From contig NZ_NHOA01000129.1 of the NCBI RefSeq assembly GCF_002727125.1, positions 1 to 37,732 of the forward strand: DNA of 37,732 nt, written 5' to 3'. Shown here piece after piece: positions 30,876 through 37,732 of the stretch; the stretch's first letter is position 1; each line of letters begins with the position of its first letter. Origin of the DNA: Halorubrum persicum. Lineage in GTDB: Archaea > Halobacteriota > Halobacteria > Halobacteriales > Haloferacaceae. Below the pieces are notes generated by a model. That model did not search any database. It had not been told where the DNA came from and saw only the letters and a program-made list of their open reading frames with translations. A program made the translations under genes and the position numbers.

Positions 30876-31029
30876 GCGCGGACGTGGATCGCCCCATCCA
30901 ATAAGGATTCGCGTCGTGGCGAACCGTGCTCGGATCGGTGGCGTGCAGTCCCGCGAATCCCCCGCCCCGACGGCCGTCAATTGCCGAGAGCGGACCGCTT
31001 ATGGATCGGGCTGTGGTGGCTGACGGTGA

Positions 31030-32223
31030 ATGGATCGCGCCTACTGGCGGACGGTGTCGCTGGTCACGTTGTGGCAAGTGTCGGCGAGCATCTGTTACTA
31101 CACCGTCTTCGCGGCGACTCCCTTCTTCCGTGACGAGTTCGGGCTCTCGCGGTTCAGGGTAGGCATCGTCGTCACCACGCTCACCCTCGGCTACGCGATA
31201 TTCCTGCTGCCGGTGGGCGCGATCACGGACCGGTTCGGCGAGCGGCGGACGCTCTCGCTCGGGCTCGTCGGGCTCGCCGCCGGGATGGTGCTCGTCGCCG
31301 GCGCGCCGACGTACGCGCTGCTCTTGGCGGCCGTCTTCCTGCTCGGCTCGGTGTACAGCACCGCGATGCCCGGAACGAACAAGGCGGTGTACGACAGCGT
31401 CGCCCCCGGTCGCCAGAACACCGCGATGGGTATCAAGCAGGTCGGCGTCACCGGCGGCAGCGGGATCAGCGCGCTGCTCGTCACCGGGCTCGCCGGCTAC
31501 TTCTTCTGGGAGATCGGGTTCCTCATCGCCGCGGCGGTCGGCGTCGTCGTCGCGGGCGTCTTCTACCTCTTCTACCGCGGCGAGGGCGGCGGCACGAGCA
31601 GCCGCCCGGACCTCCGCGGGTTGGCGTCGAACCGCCCGTACGTGCTGTTGGTCGTCTCCGGCCTCTTCCTCGGCGCCGCGCTGTTCACGACCACGGGGTA
31701 CACCGTGCTCTACGTCGAGGAGTCGATCGGCGCGTCGGTCGCGTTCAGCGGCGTCGTGCTCGCGATCGTCCAGCTGTTCGGGAGCGGCGGACGGCTGCTC
31801 GGCGGCTGGCTCTCCGACCACCTCCCCGGCGACCCGCAGACCAGGATCGGCGGAATTCTCTTCGTGCAGACGGTCGCCAGCGCGGTCCTGTTCCTCGTCG
31901 TCGCGCGGACCTCGACCCCCTCGAACGCCGGGATCGCGTTCGCCGCGCTCGGCTTCTTCGTCCTCGGGTTCACGGGCGTCTACTACTCCTGTATGGCGAC
32001 GCTCGTCCCCGCCGACCAGATGGGGAGCGCGACCGCGGGGTGCCAGGTCGCGTTGACTTCGGGAGCGCTGTTCGCGCCGCCGGCCTTCGGCTATCTCGCG
32101 GACACCTTCGATTACCGAGCGAGTTGGACGCTGCTCTCGGGCGTGTGTGTCGTCGCCGCCGTCCTCGTCGTCACCGTCATCCGGTCTGACCCGCCCGTCG
32201 GGGAGACGGCGATGGCGGAGTGA
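31030..32223 (+). CDS. MFS transporter
   Basis: A 397-residue, 12-span major facilitator protein. Seen: the loop 2-3 motif [12 protein letters not shown] (residues about 60-72) with the standard G-x3-D-R-x-G-x-R-R pattern, and a second-half equivalent [12 protein letters not shown] near 258. The [12 protein letters not shown] segment near 138 resembles the nitrate/nitrite porter and oxalate:formate branches, but substrate is unknown. It is followed closely by a second MFS gene of different sequence, and preceded by the divergent acyl-CoA dehydrogenase, so it could move an organic acid. Confidence 0.88.
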   Translation: MDRAYWRTVSLVTLWQVSASICYYTVFAATPFFRDEFGLSRFRVGIVVTTLTLGYAIFLLPVGAITDRFGERRTLSLGLVGLAAGMVLVAGAPTYALLLAAVFLLGSVYSTAMPGTNKAVYDSVAPGRQNTAMGIKQVGVTGGSGISALLVTGLAGYFFWEIGFLIAAAVGVVVAGVFYLFYRGEGGGTSSRPDLRGLASNRPYVLLVVSGLFLGAALFTTTGYTVLYVEESIGASVAFSGVVLAIVQLFGSGGRLLGGWLSDHLPGDPQTRIGGILFVQTVASAVLFLVVARTSTPSNAGIAFAALGFFVLGFTGVYYSCMATLVPADQMGSATAGCQVALTSGALFAPPAFGYLADTFDYRASWTLLSGVCVVAAVLVVTVIRSDPPVGETAMAE

Positions 32224-32309
32224 TCGGGAGCGCGGGGCTCGGCCGCGTCTCGCGGCAACCGCGGCAGGTACCCCCGGACCTATCATAACCGGTGGAGAAC
32301 CAACCGGCA

Positions 32310-33611
32310 ATGGACTCTGCCGAACGACGGATCGTGGCGTTCACCGCCGGGTCTCACGGACTCGTCCACACCTACGAGCTGTCGATCCCCATTCTGCTGA
32401 CCGTGTGGATCGGGGAGTTCTCGACGACTGCGGCCGCACTCGGGCTCGTCGTGACGGTGGGGTACGGACTGTTCGGCGTCGGCGCGCTCCCCGGCGGGAT
32501 CCTGGTCGACCGCTTCGGATCGAAGCCGCTCATCCTCGCGTGTCTCGCCGGCATGGCCGGCTCGTTTCTGCTCGTGAGCGTCGCGCCGAACCTCCTCACC
32601 CTCGCGGTCGCGATCGGCGCGTGGGGCGTCACTGCCAGCGTCTATCACCCCGCGGGGCTGTCGCTGATCTCGAAGGGGGTCGAACAGCGGGGGACCGCGC
32701 TCGGCTATCACGGGATCGGCGGGAACCTCGGGATCGCGCTGGGGCCGCTGGCGACCGCGCTCCTGCTGTTGGCGTTCGACTGGCGGATCGTCGCGGCCGC
32801 GCTCACGGCGCCCGTGGTCGTCGTCGCCGCCTACGGGGCGACCGTCGACGTCGACGCCGCGATGCCCGACCGAGCTGCGGTGGCGGCCGACGGCGACGGC
32901 AGCAGGGGCGGTGGAGACGAGGACGCGGGCGCCGGCGGGGACGCGGGCGACGCGAAAGGCGAGGTGTCGGTCTCGACGATCGCCGACGACACCCGCGTGT
33001 TGCTCGCCGGCGGCTTCCTGATCGTGTTCGCGTTCGTCACGTTCAGCGGGCTCTACTACCGGACCTTCCTCACGTTCCTCCCGGAGCTCCTCAGCGACGT
33101 GCTCGGCGGCCTGATCGACGTACAGCTCATCGACCCCGAGAGCCCGTACGCCGACGAGTTCGACGTGGGGCGGTACCTGTACGTGGCGGTCCTCACCGTC
33201 GGCGTGTTCGGGCAGTACCTCGGCGGGCGGATCGCCGACCGCGTGCCGCCGGAGCGAGGGCTGCTGGCGTTGATGAGTGTGCTGTCGGTGCTCGCGCTCC
33301 TGTTCGTACCCGCCGGCAGGACCACGGCGACGTTCATCGCGGCCTCGCTCGCGCTCGGCGTCGCGCTGTTCACCGTCCAGCCGCTCTCGCAGGCGACGGT
33401 GGCGGCCTATTCGCCGAGCGAGGCCCGCGGGATTTCGTTCGGGTACACGTACCTCGGGATCTTCGGCGTCGGCTCGCTGGGCGCCGCGCTCGCGGGCACG
33501 GTCCTCACTCGGGCCGGCCCGCGCGAGCTGTTCGTCGTCCTCGCGGGCATCGCCGCCATGGGCGCGCTCTCGGCTGCCGCGGTCACGCGGTTTGCGACAC
33601 GACAGGACTGA
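32310..33611 (+). CDS. MFS transporter (second)
   Basis: A 433-residue major facilitator protein. Motif A appears as [15 protein letters not shown] near residue 60, and [15 protein letters not shown] near 308 is its second-half copy. A cytoplasmic loop at about 190-225 is unusually Gly/Asp-rich ([20 protein letters not shown]), a low-complexity insert. [15 protein letters not shown] near 15 resembles fosmidomycin-resistance type MFS members. I chose ATG 32310 over an upstream GTG because the six-residue extension adds nothing. 86 bp separate it from the first MFS gene. Substrate unknown. Confidence 0.86.
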   Translation: MDSAERRIVAFTAGSHGLVHTYELSIPILLTVWIGEFSTTAAALGLVVTVGYGLFGVGALPGGILVDRFGSKPLILACLAGMAGSFLLVSVAPNLLTLAVAIGAWGVTASVYHPAGLSLISKGVEQRGTALGYHGIGGNLGIALGPLATALLLLAFDWRIVAAALTAPVVVVAAYGATVDVDAAMPDRAAVAADGDGSRGGGDEDAGAGGDAGDAKGEVSVSTIADDTRVLLAGGFLIVFAFVTFSGLYYRTFLTFLPELLSDVLGGLIDVQLIDPESPYADEFDVGRYLYVAVLTVGVFGQYLGGRIADRVPPERGLLALMSVLSVLALLFVPAGRTTATFIAASLALGVALFTVQPLSQATVAAYSPSEARGISFGYTYLGIFGVGSLGAALAGTVLTRAGPRELFVVLAGIAAMGALSAAAVTRFATRQD

Positions 33612-33658
33612 TTGTGGCGACGGTCGCTTTTAAGGGAGCCCGGGAGAAATCGTGGCGT

Positions 33659-34111
33659 ATGTACCACGCCCTGTTGCCGGTCGACATCGAGTCGAAGCGC
33701 GCGCTCTCGCAGGTGGACATCCTCGAATCGCTCCCCGCCGATCCGGCGGAGATCGAAGTCACGCTGTTGCACGTGTACGAGTCCGTCGACGCGCCGGCCG
33801 ACGAGGCCGGATCCACCGTCATCGACGACATCAACGAGTCGATCGAGGAGCTCCGCGGGATCCCGGACTCGCTCACCGATGTCGAGGCGCGGCTCGACGA
33901 GCTCGGAATCGCCCACGATCGGGAGCTCCACGTCGGCGACGCCGCCGAGGCGATCCTCACGGTCGCCGCCGACCGAGACGTGGAGGCGATCGTGATCGGG
34001 ATGCGCAAGCGCTCGCCGGTCGGGAAGGCGCTGTTCGGCAGCGTCAGCCAGACCATCCTGCTCAACGCCGACCAACCGGTTATCGTCGGGAAGCCGAGCG
34101 AAGACGAGTAA
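33659..34111 (+). CDS. Universal stress protein (UspA family)
   Basis: A 150-residue single-domain UspA protein. Seen: [10 protein letters not shown] at the start, a short helix-strand core, and the ATP-binding pattern [33 protein letters not shown] (residues about 113-145), matching G-x2-G-x9-G-[ST]. It should bind ATP and is probably dimeric. TTTTAAG at about 33628-33634 lies near -28 of ATG 33659, fitting a leaderless start. The gene directly follows the MFS gene by 47 bp. UspA proteins are often paired with transporters in haloarchaea. Confidence 0.9.
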   Translation: MYHALLPVDIESKRALSQVDILESLPADPAEIEVTLLHVYESVDAPADEAGSTVIDDINESIEELRGIPDSLTDVEARLDELGIAHDRELHVGDAAEAILTVAADRDVEAIVIGMRKRSPVGKALFGSVSQTILLNADQPVIVGKPSEDE

Positions 34112-34168
34112 CGCTCCGCCGAGGAGCGCCCCCGACGACCGCGGAGTCGCCGAGCGACCGACCGCTTT

Positions 34169-35548
34169 TCACGCCGTCGCCGCGTCCACCAGCTCCGCGA
34201 CCGACCGCCCCTCGAGCGACTCGACCACCGCCGTCAGGCGATCGGCGTCGACGGCGGTCCCGGCGAGCAGCCCCTCGGCCTTCGCCCGCGTGTCGGCGTC
34301 GGACATCGGCTTCTCGGGCTCGCCGAGCGGGACGCTCACGGACCGCTCGTGGGTCTCGCCCGCGGCGGTCACGGCCACCTCGGCGCCCCACTCCTCGGGG
34401 AACCGGCGCTCGATCGCCTCGTCGGTCGTCACGCTCGTGGCGTCCATCAGCCGGCGAATCGCCGGATCGTCCCAGCGCGGCGGATCGTCGAACCGACCGA
34501 CTGCCCGGAGGAACGGCTCGGCGCCGGCCGACCCCTCGGTGAGGACGAGCGCGGCGGCGAACGGCGCCGAGAACTGGCAGTCGACGAAGCTCTCGGGGCG
34601 GCGCTTCGCCTCGATGGGGTCGCCGGTGAGCCTGACGCCGGCGCTCGGAATCGCGATCCGGATCGACTCCACGGCCGCGGGGTCGACGGCGGGCGCGATC
34701 TCGCGCAGGCCGTCGATCGCGGAGTGGAGATACCGGCAACAGGGGTACGGCTTGCGCCCCGTCTCCGCGATCGCGTCGCGCTCGCCGAGCCGGTCGAACG
34801 CCGCGGGGTTCGGGTCGTCGCTGTACCCGGTGAGGAAGCCGTGCTCGCCGCCGAGGGGGTCGGCCGCGCCGACGACGCCGGCGGCCGCCAGGTCCGTCGC
34901 TTCGATCGCGCGGCGGGCGGCGAGTCCGGGGTGGAGCCGCTTGTTCCACGCGCCGTTCGCGAGGAACTGGAGGGAGCCCGCCGCCTGACTCCCGGCGATC
35001 CCGAGGGCGTTCCGGAGCGCCTCGGCGTCGAGTCCGCGCGCCACGCCCGCGGCCGCGACAGCGCCGAAGGTCCCGCAGGTGGCGGTCACGTGGAAGCCGC
35101 GGTCGTAGTGGGAGTCGGGCCCGACCGCCTCGCCGACGGTGCAGGCGACGTCGTAGCCGGCGGCGACGGCCGCGCGGAACCGCTCGATGTCGGCGTCGGC
35201 CGCCTCGGCGGCCGCGAGCGCGGCCGCGATCGTCGGCGCACCCGGATGGAGCGAGGAGGGGAGGTGCGTGTCGTCGAAGTCGAGGCTGTGCGCGAGCGCG
35301 CCGTTCGCGAACGCGGCGTCCGCGGGCGTCATCAGTTCGCCGGTCGGGAGGACGGTGGCCGTCTCGTCCGTCGCCGGGTCGGGGGTCGGCCCCGCGATCC
35401 GGTCGATCCCGTCGCGGATCGCGGGCGAGGAGTCCGCGTGGGCCGCGCCGCCGATCGCGACGGCGAACCAGTCCAGCAGGTGCGCCGGCAGGTCCGGGCG
35501 GTCGCCGTCGACGGTCTCGCAGTGGTCGACAATGCGGTCGGTTACCAT
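34169..35548 (-). CDS. MmgE/PrpD family protein
   Basis: A 459-residue protein of the MmgE/PrpD fold. Seen: ANGALAHSLDFDDTH near residue 80 (family motif A-x-HxLDFDDT), HPGAPTIAAALAAAE near 99, GFHVTATCGTFGAVAAAG near 150, and SLQFLANGAWNKRLHPGLAARR near 193, followed by KPYPCCRYLHSAIDG near 285. Known members are 2-methylcitrate dehydratase, iminodisuccinate epimerase and cis-aconitate decarboxylase; sequence motifs alone do not separate them. The ATG at 35548 gives normal length. It is on the minus strand, downstream of the RNase gene with an 87-bp gap. Confidence 0.87.
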   Translation of the reverse strand: MVTDRIVDHCETVDGDRPDLPAHLLDWFAVAIGGAAHADSSPAIRDGIDRIAGPTPDPATDETATVLPTGELMTPADAAFANGALAHSLDFDDTHLPSSLHPGAPTIAAALAAAEAADADIERFRAAVAAGYDVACTVGEAVGPDSHYDRGFHVTATCGTFGAVAAAGVARGLDAEALRNALGIAGSQAAGSLQFLANGAWNKRLHPGLAARRAIEATDLAAAGVVGAADPLGGEHGFLTGYSDDPNPAAFDRLGERDAIAETGRKPYPCCRYLHSAIDGLREIAPAVDPAAVESIRIAIPSAGVRLTGDPIEAKRRPESFVDCQFSAPFAAALVLTEGSAGAEPFLRAVGRFDDPPRWDDPAIRRLMDATSVTTDEAIERRFPEEWGAEVAVTAAGETHERSVSVPLGEPEKPMSDADTRAKAEGLLAGTAVDADRLTAVVESLEGRSVAELVDAATA

Positions 35549-35635
35549 GTCGATGGGTGAACGGCGGACCGCATCAAGGTTCGGCTGACGGCAGGAGGGA
35601 AGGGGGGACGGGCGAAAAAGCGACAGGACGTTCGG

Positions 35636-36937
35636 TCAGGCCGTGTGCTTCGCTTCCGCGGGATCGTCGACGACCTCGACGCCGCGGTTGTTGACGGCGT
35701 GGGGGTCGAGCCCGACCTCCTGGAGGAACTGCTTGTAGAGCCGCTCGACGGTCTCGCCGTCCTTCTGCTTGTCGCTGGCGTGGTCGCACAGCTCGATGAG
35801 GTTCTCCGGCACGTCGTTCTCGTGGACGATCCAGTGGTTGATCGTGTCCGAGAGCCGCCGGATGGGCGAGGTGAAGTGGCCGTAGATGTCGAAGTTGAGC
35901 GCGTGGTGGCCGCCGAACGGGTCGTTCATATACTTCGCGCGGGGCATCACCTTCAGCACGGCCCGCTGGATCTTGTTGAGCTGGCGCCCGGGCGACTCCT
36001 CCAAGGCGGCGTTGACCGCCTTCCGCGGGTCGTCGCCCCACGCGTCGCCGGGGATCGAGACGCCGTCGAGCTCCTGGATCTCTTTGAGCGCCTCGCTCCA
36101 CTGGTCCGGCGTCGGCTGCGGGTGGACGCGGTACATCGCCTCGACGCCGCGGTCCCACATCAGCGTGTGCGTGACCGCCTTGTTCGCCTTCAGCATCGAC
36201 TCCTCGATGATGGTGTGCGCGCGGTCGCGGCGGGGGTTGAGGACGAGCGAGCCGTCCTCCTTGCGCTGTTCGTGCATGCGATCGGCGAGCTCGAAGGCGA
36301 GCTCGTTCTCCTCGCCGAGCGGGAGCGAGGGGTCCTCCAGCCGGTTTTCACACTCCTTGTACGTGAGCCGCTCGTCGGAGTTGATGACGGATTTGTAGAT
36401 GTCGATGTCCTCGAACGAGAGGGTCTCGTCGTCGATCTCCATCTCGACGGTGTGCGCGAGGCGGTCCTCGTTCGGCACGAGCGAGCAGACCGTCTCGGCG
36501 AGCACCGGCGGGAGCATGTGGATCGTGTAGTCGGGCAGGTAGACGGTGTTGGCTCGCTGGACCGCCTCCTCCCACATCGCCGTCTCCGGGGTGACGTAGT
36601 GGGTCACGTCGGCGATGTGGACCCACAGCCGATAGGCCCCCTCCTCTCGCTTGATCGAGATGGCGTCGTCGAAGTCCTGCGCGTCGACGGGGTCGGTGGT
36701 CCACGTCGTCAGGTCGCGGAGGTCCTCGCGCTCGTCGATTTCGGCTTCGATCTCCGCGTACACGTCCTCGGTCCGCGCCTCAGCCTCGCGGATGACCTCC
36801 CTCGGGAACTCGTCGCGGATCTCGAACTCCTCGAACAGATCCGTCCGCTTCTCGGCGAGGCGGTCGGCCAACTCCGGCGTGATCGTCACGGGACCCTGGT
36901 CCTCCGCGGACCCCGGTTTCGGCTCATCGTCTGGCAT
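35636..36937 (-). CDS. rnr: RNB-domain exoribonuclease (RNase R-like)
   Basis: A 433-residue protein comprising mainly the RNB catalytic domain of RNase II/R, a 3'-to-5' exoribonuclease. The active-site run DPVDAQDFDDAISI lies near residues 82-95 with the four Asp expected to bind magnesium. LWVHIADVTHYV near 105 and the RANTVYLPDYTIHMLP box near 130 are also family marks. It lacks the cold-shock and S1 RNA-binding domains of bacterial RNase R, as is known for haloarchaeal members. A short acidic N-terminal region of about 80 residues precedes the core. Starting ATG is 36937. Confidence 0.92.
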   Translation of the reverse strand: MPDDEPKPGSAEDQGPVTITPELADRLAEKRTDLFEEFEIRDEFPREVIREAEARTEDVYAEIEAEIDEREDLRDLTTWTTDPVDAQDFDDAISIKREEGAYRLWVHIADVTHYVTPETAMWEEAVQRANTVYLPDYTIHMLPPVLAETVCSLVPNEDRLAHTVEMEIDDETLSFEDIDIYKSVINSDERLTYKECENRLEDPSLPLGEENELAFELADRMHEQRKEDGSLVLNPRRDRAHTIIEESMLKANKAVTHTLMWDRGVEAMYRVHPQPTPDQWSEALKEIQELDGVSIPGDAWGDDPRKAVNAALEESPGRQLNKIQRAVLKVMPRAKYMNDPFGGHHALNFDIYGHFTSPIRRLSDTINHWIVHENDVPENLIELCDHASDKQKDGETVERLYKQFLQEVGLDPHAVNNRGVEVVDDPAEAKHTA

Positions 36938-37059
36938 ACGGTGACCAACGCGTGTCCGTTAGAAAGGCCTGTCGGGGCGAAGGAGTGGGGACACCAGATC
37001 GGGACCGAGAGGAGGTCGTTCTCCGCGTCCCGCGCCCCCGAACCACCGCACCCGACCCG

Positions 37060-37368
37060 TCACCGGTCGCGCTCGGAGCGGCCGGGCGACTCGCCGTCGT
37101 CGGCGACGGCGTCGGCGTAGCGGTCGAGGAACTCCTCGCGAGAGAGCCCGTCCGACTCGATCGAGAGGATCAGCGATTCGAGCCCGTTCCGCGGCTGGTG
37201 ACAGATCTCGTCGTCACAGTCGGTACAGAGATACTCGAACTCCTTGTCGCGCCGGTTCCAGCGGTCGCCCTCCTTGTCGTACTCGCGCGCGTCCTCGCGC
37301 AGCACCGAATCGCCGCACGCGATGCAGACCACCGTCCGCCGGTCCCGGCTCTTCCGGGAGCGCCACAT
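37060..37368 (-). CDS. Haloarchaeal zinc-ribbon protein, function unknown
   Basis: A 102-residue protein. Residues about 15-58 carry VVCIACGDSV, then YLCTDCDDEICHQ: two CxxC pairs plus a further Cys and His, a zinc ribbon. A basic N terminus (WRSRKSRDRR) and a helical region with ESDGLSREEFLDRYADAVADDG follow. I chose ATG 37368 because the longer frame upstream has no protein character. No specific family recognised. It is convergent to nothing on this side: both it and the RNase gene run on the minus strand, 122 bp apart. Confidence 0.78.
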   Translation of the reverse strand: MWRSRKSRDRRTVVCIACGDSVLREDAREYDKEGDRWNRRDKEFEYLCTDCDDEICHQPRNGLESLILSIESDGLSREEFLDRYADAVADDGESPGRSERDR

Positions 37369-37566
37369 ACTGGCCACGTCGGACCGGGCGTACTTAGCGT
37401 TTGGTGCGCGGCAGACGTCCGTCGGACGCCCCGAGGGGGTCGGCACGCCGGAGAACTGCGAGGCGTTCGAGGAGATCCTCACCGGATGAGCGGCCAGCAC
37501 GGCGCGGCTCTCCCGGCCAGCGAGGAGGTGGACGGCGGTGGCTGAGTACCTCCTCGAGCTCGGATC

Positions 37567-37732
37567 GTGTCCGCCTCGACGGAGTACGCCCACGAGATCG
37601 AGGCGCTGCTCGAACCCGTTCGCGACACCTTCGCGGCGGTGTTCTTCTTCTGGATCGGGCTCATCACCGGCCCGCTGCTGTTCGGCGGCGTGGCGGCCCT
37701 GATCGCGCTCGCGGTGGTCGTGACGACGCCGA
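37567..37732 (+). pseudogene. Kef-type (CPA2) cation:proton antiporter, damaged 5' end, runs off window
   Basis: From GTG 37567 the frame reads STEYAHEIEALLEPVRD, then FAAVFFFWIGLITGP and on, the late half of CPA2/KefB antiporters (around their eighth membrane segment). About 200-250 N-terminal residues are missing: an in-frame TGA lies at 37543-37545, and only a short frame-shifted scrap (VAEYLLELGS, from GTG 37538 in another frame) precedes it. The upstream DNA 37369-37537 encodes nothing similar. So the gene appears truncated and frameshifted. The 3' end is outside the window, so I cannot exclude a short independent protein. Confidence 0.55.

Noticed and set aside
1-37732. CRISPR arrays, insertion sequences and rRNA genes
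   Set aside because: I saw no regularly spaced repeats, transposase motifs or rRNA sequence anywhere in the window. The only arrays are the two coding linker repeats.

Overview
The window is a piece of a haloarchaeal chromosome, most likely Halorubrum or a close relative. The evidence is high GC with strong G/C bias at third codon positions, acidic proteins, Tat lipoproteins with twin-arginine signals, many genes with a TATA box about 25-30 nt before the start codon (leaderless style), and archaeal genes such as carS and the HTH-riboflavin kinase. Genus assignment is inference.

Left chromosomal part (1-11394): end of a glycerate 2-kinase, a family 4 type uracil-DNA glycosylase, a PhnD-PhnC-PhnE type ABC importer, hisH, an aldo/keto reductase, CDP-archaeol synthase, proline dehydrogenase, a DUF502 membrane protein, ilvE, and a riboflavin operon (HTH-riboflavin kinase then ribB). 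It ends in a tRNA-Ala(CGC) gene.

Provirus (11395-22960): an 11.5-kb element sits in the 3' end of the tRNA-Ala gene, bounded by a perfect 17-bp direct repeat. Its excised circle would be 11,549 bp. It carries the pleolipovirus core in the usual order: HUH rolling-circle Rep, a small OB-like protein, a VP3-like multi-span membrane protein, a Tat-exported VP4-like spike with C-terminal anchor, two further membrane proteins and a VP8-like P-loop ATPase. On the right are an AT-rich AlbA_2 (Schlafen-type) gene, a winged-helix regulator, a repeat-rich control region, and an integration operon of three tiny zinc-finger genes and a tyrosine integrase, all chained by 4-nt NTGA overlaps. The Rep plus SNJ2-type integrase combination, a 31-residue zinc-ribbon gene, the AT-rich cargo gene and several large inverted repeats are the least explained parts.

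Right chromosomal part (22961-37732): a small membrane protein, a MaoC hydratase overlapping a CoA-transferase gene, a TAXI-TRAP transporter (binding protein plus fused permease), a PPOX-fold protein, acyl-CoA dehydrogenase, two MFS transporters, a UspA protein, an MmgE/PrpD family protein, an RNB-domain exoribonuclease, a zinc-ribbon protein and a damaged piece of a Kef-type cation:proton antiporter at the edge. The MaoC, CoA-transferase, TRAP, acyl-CoA dehydrogenase and MmgE/PrpD set suggests uptake and CoA-linked breakdown of an organic acid. The substrate cannot be read from sequence alone.
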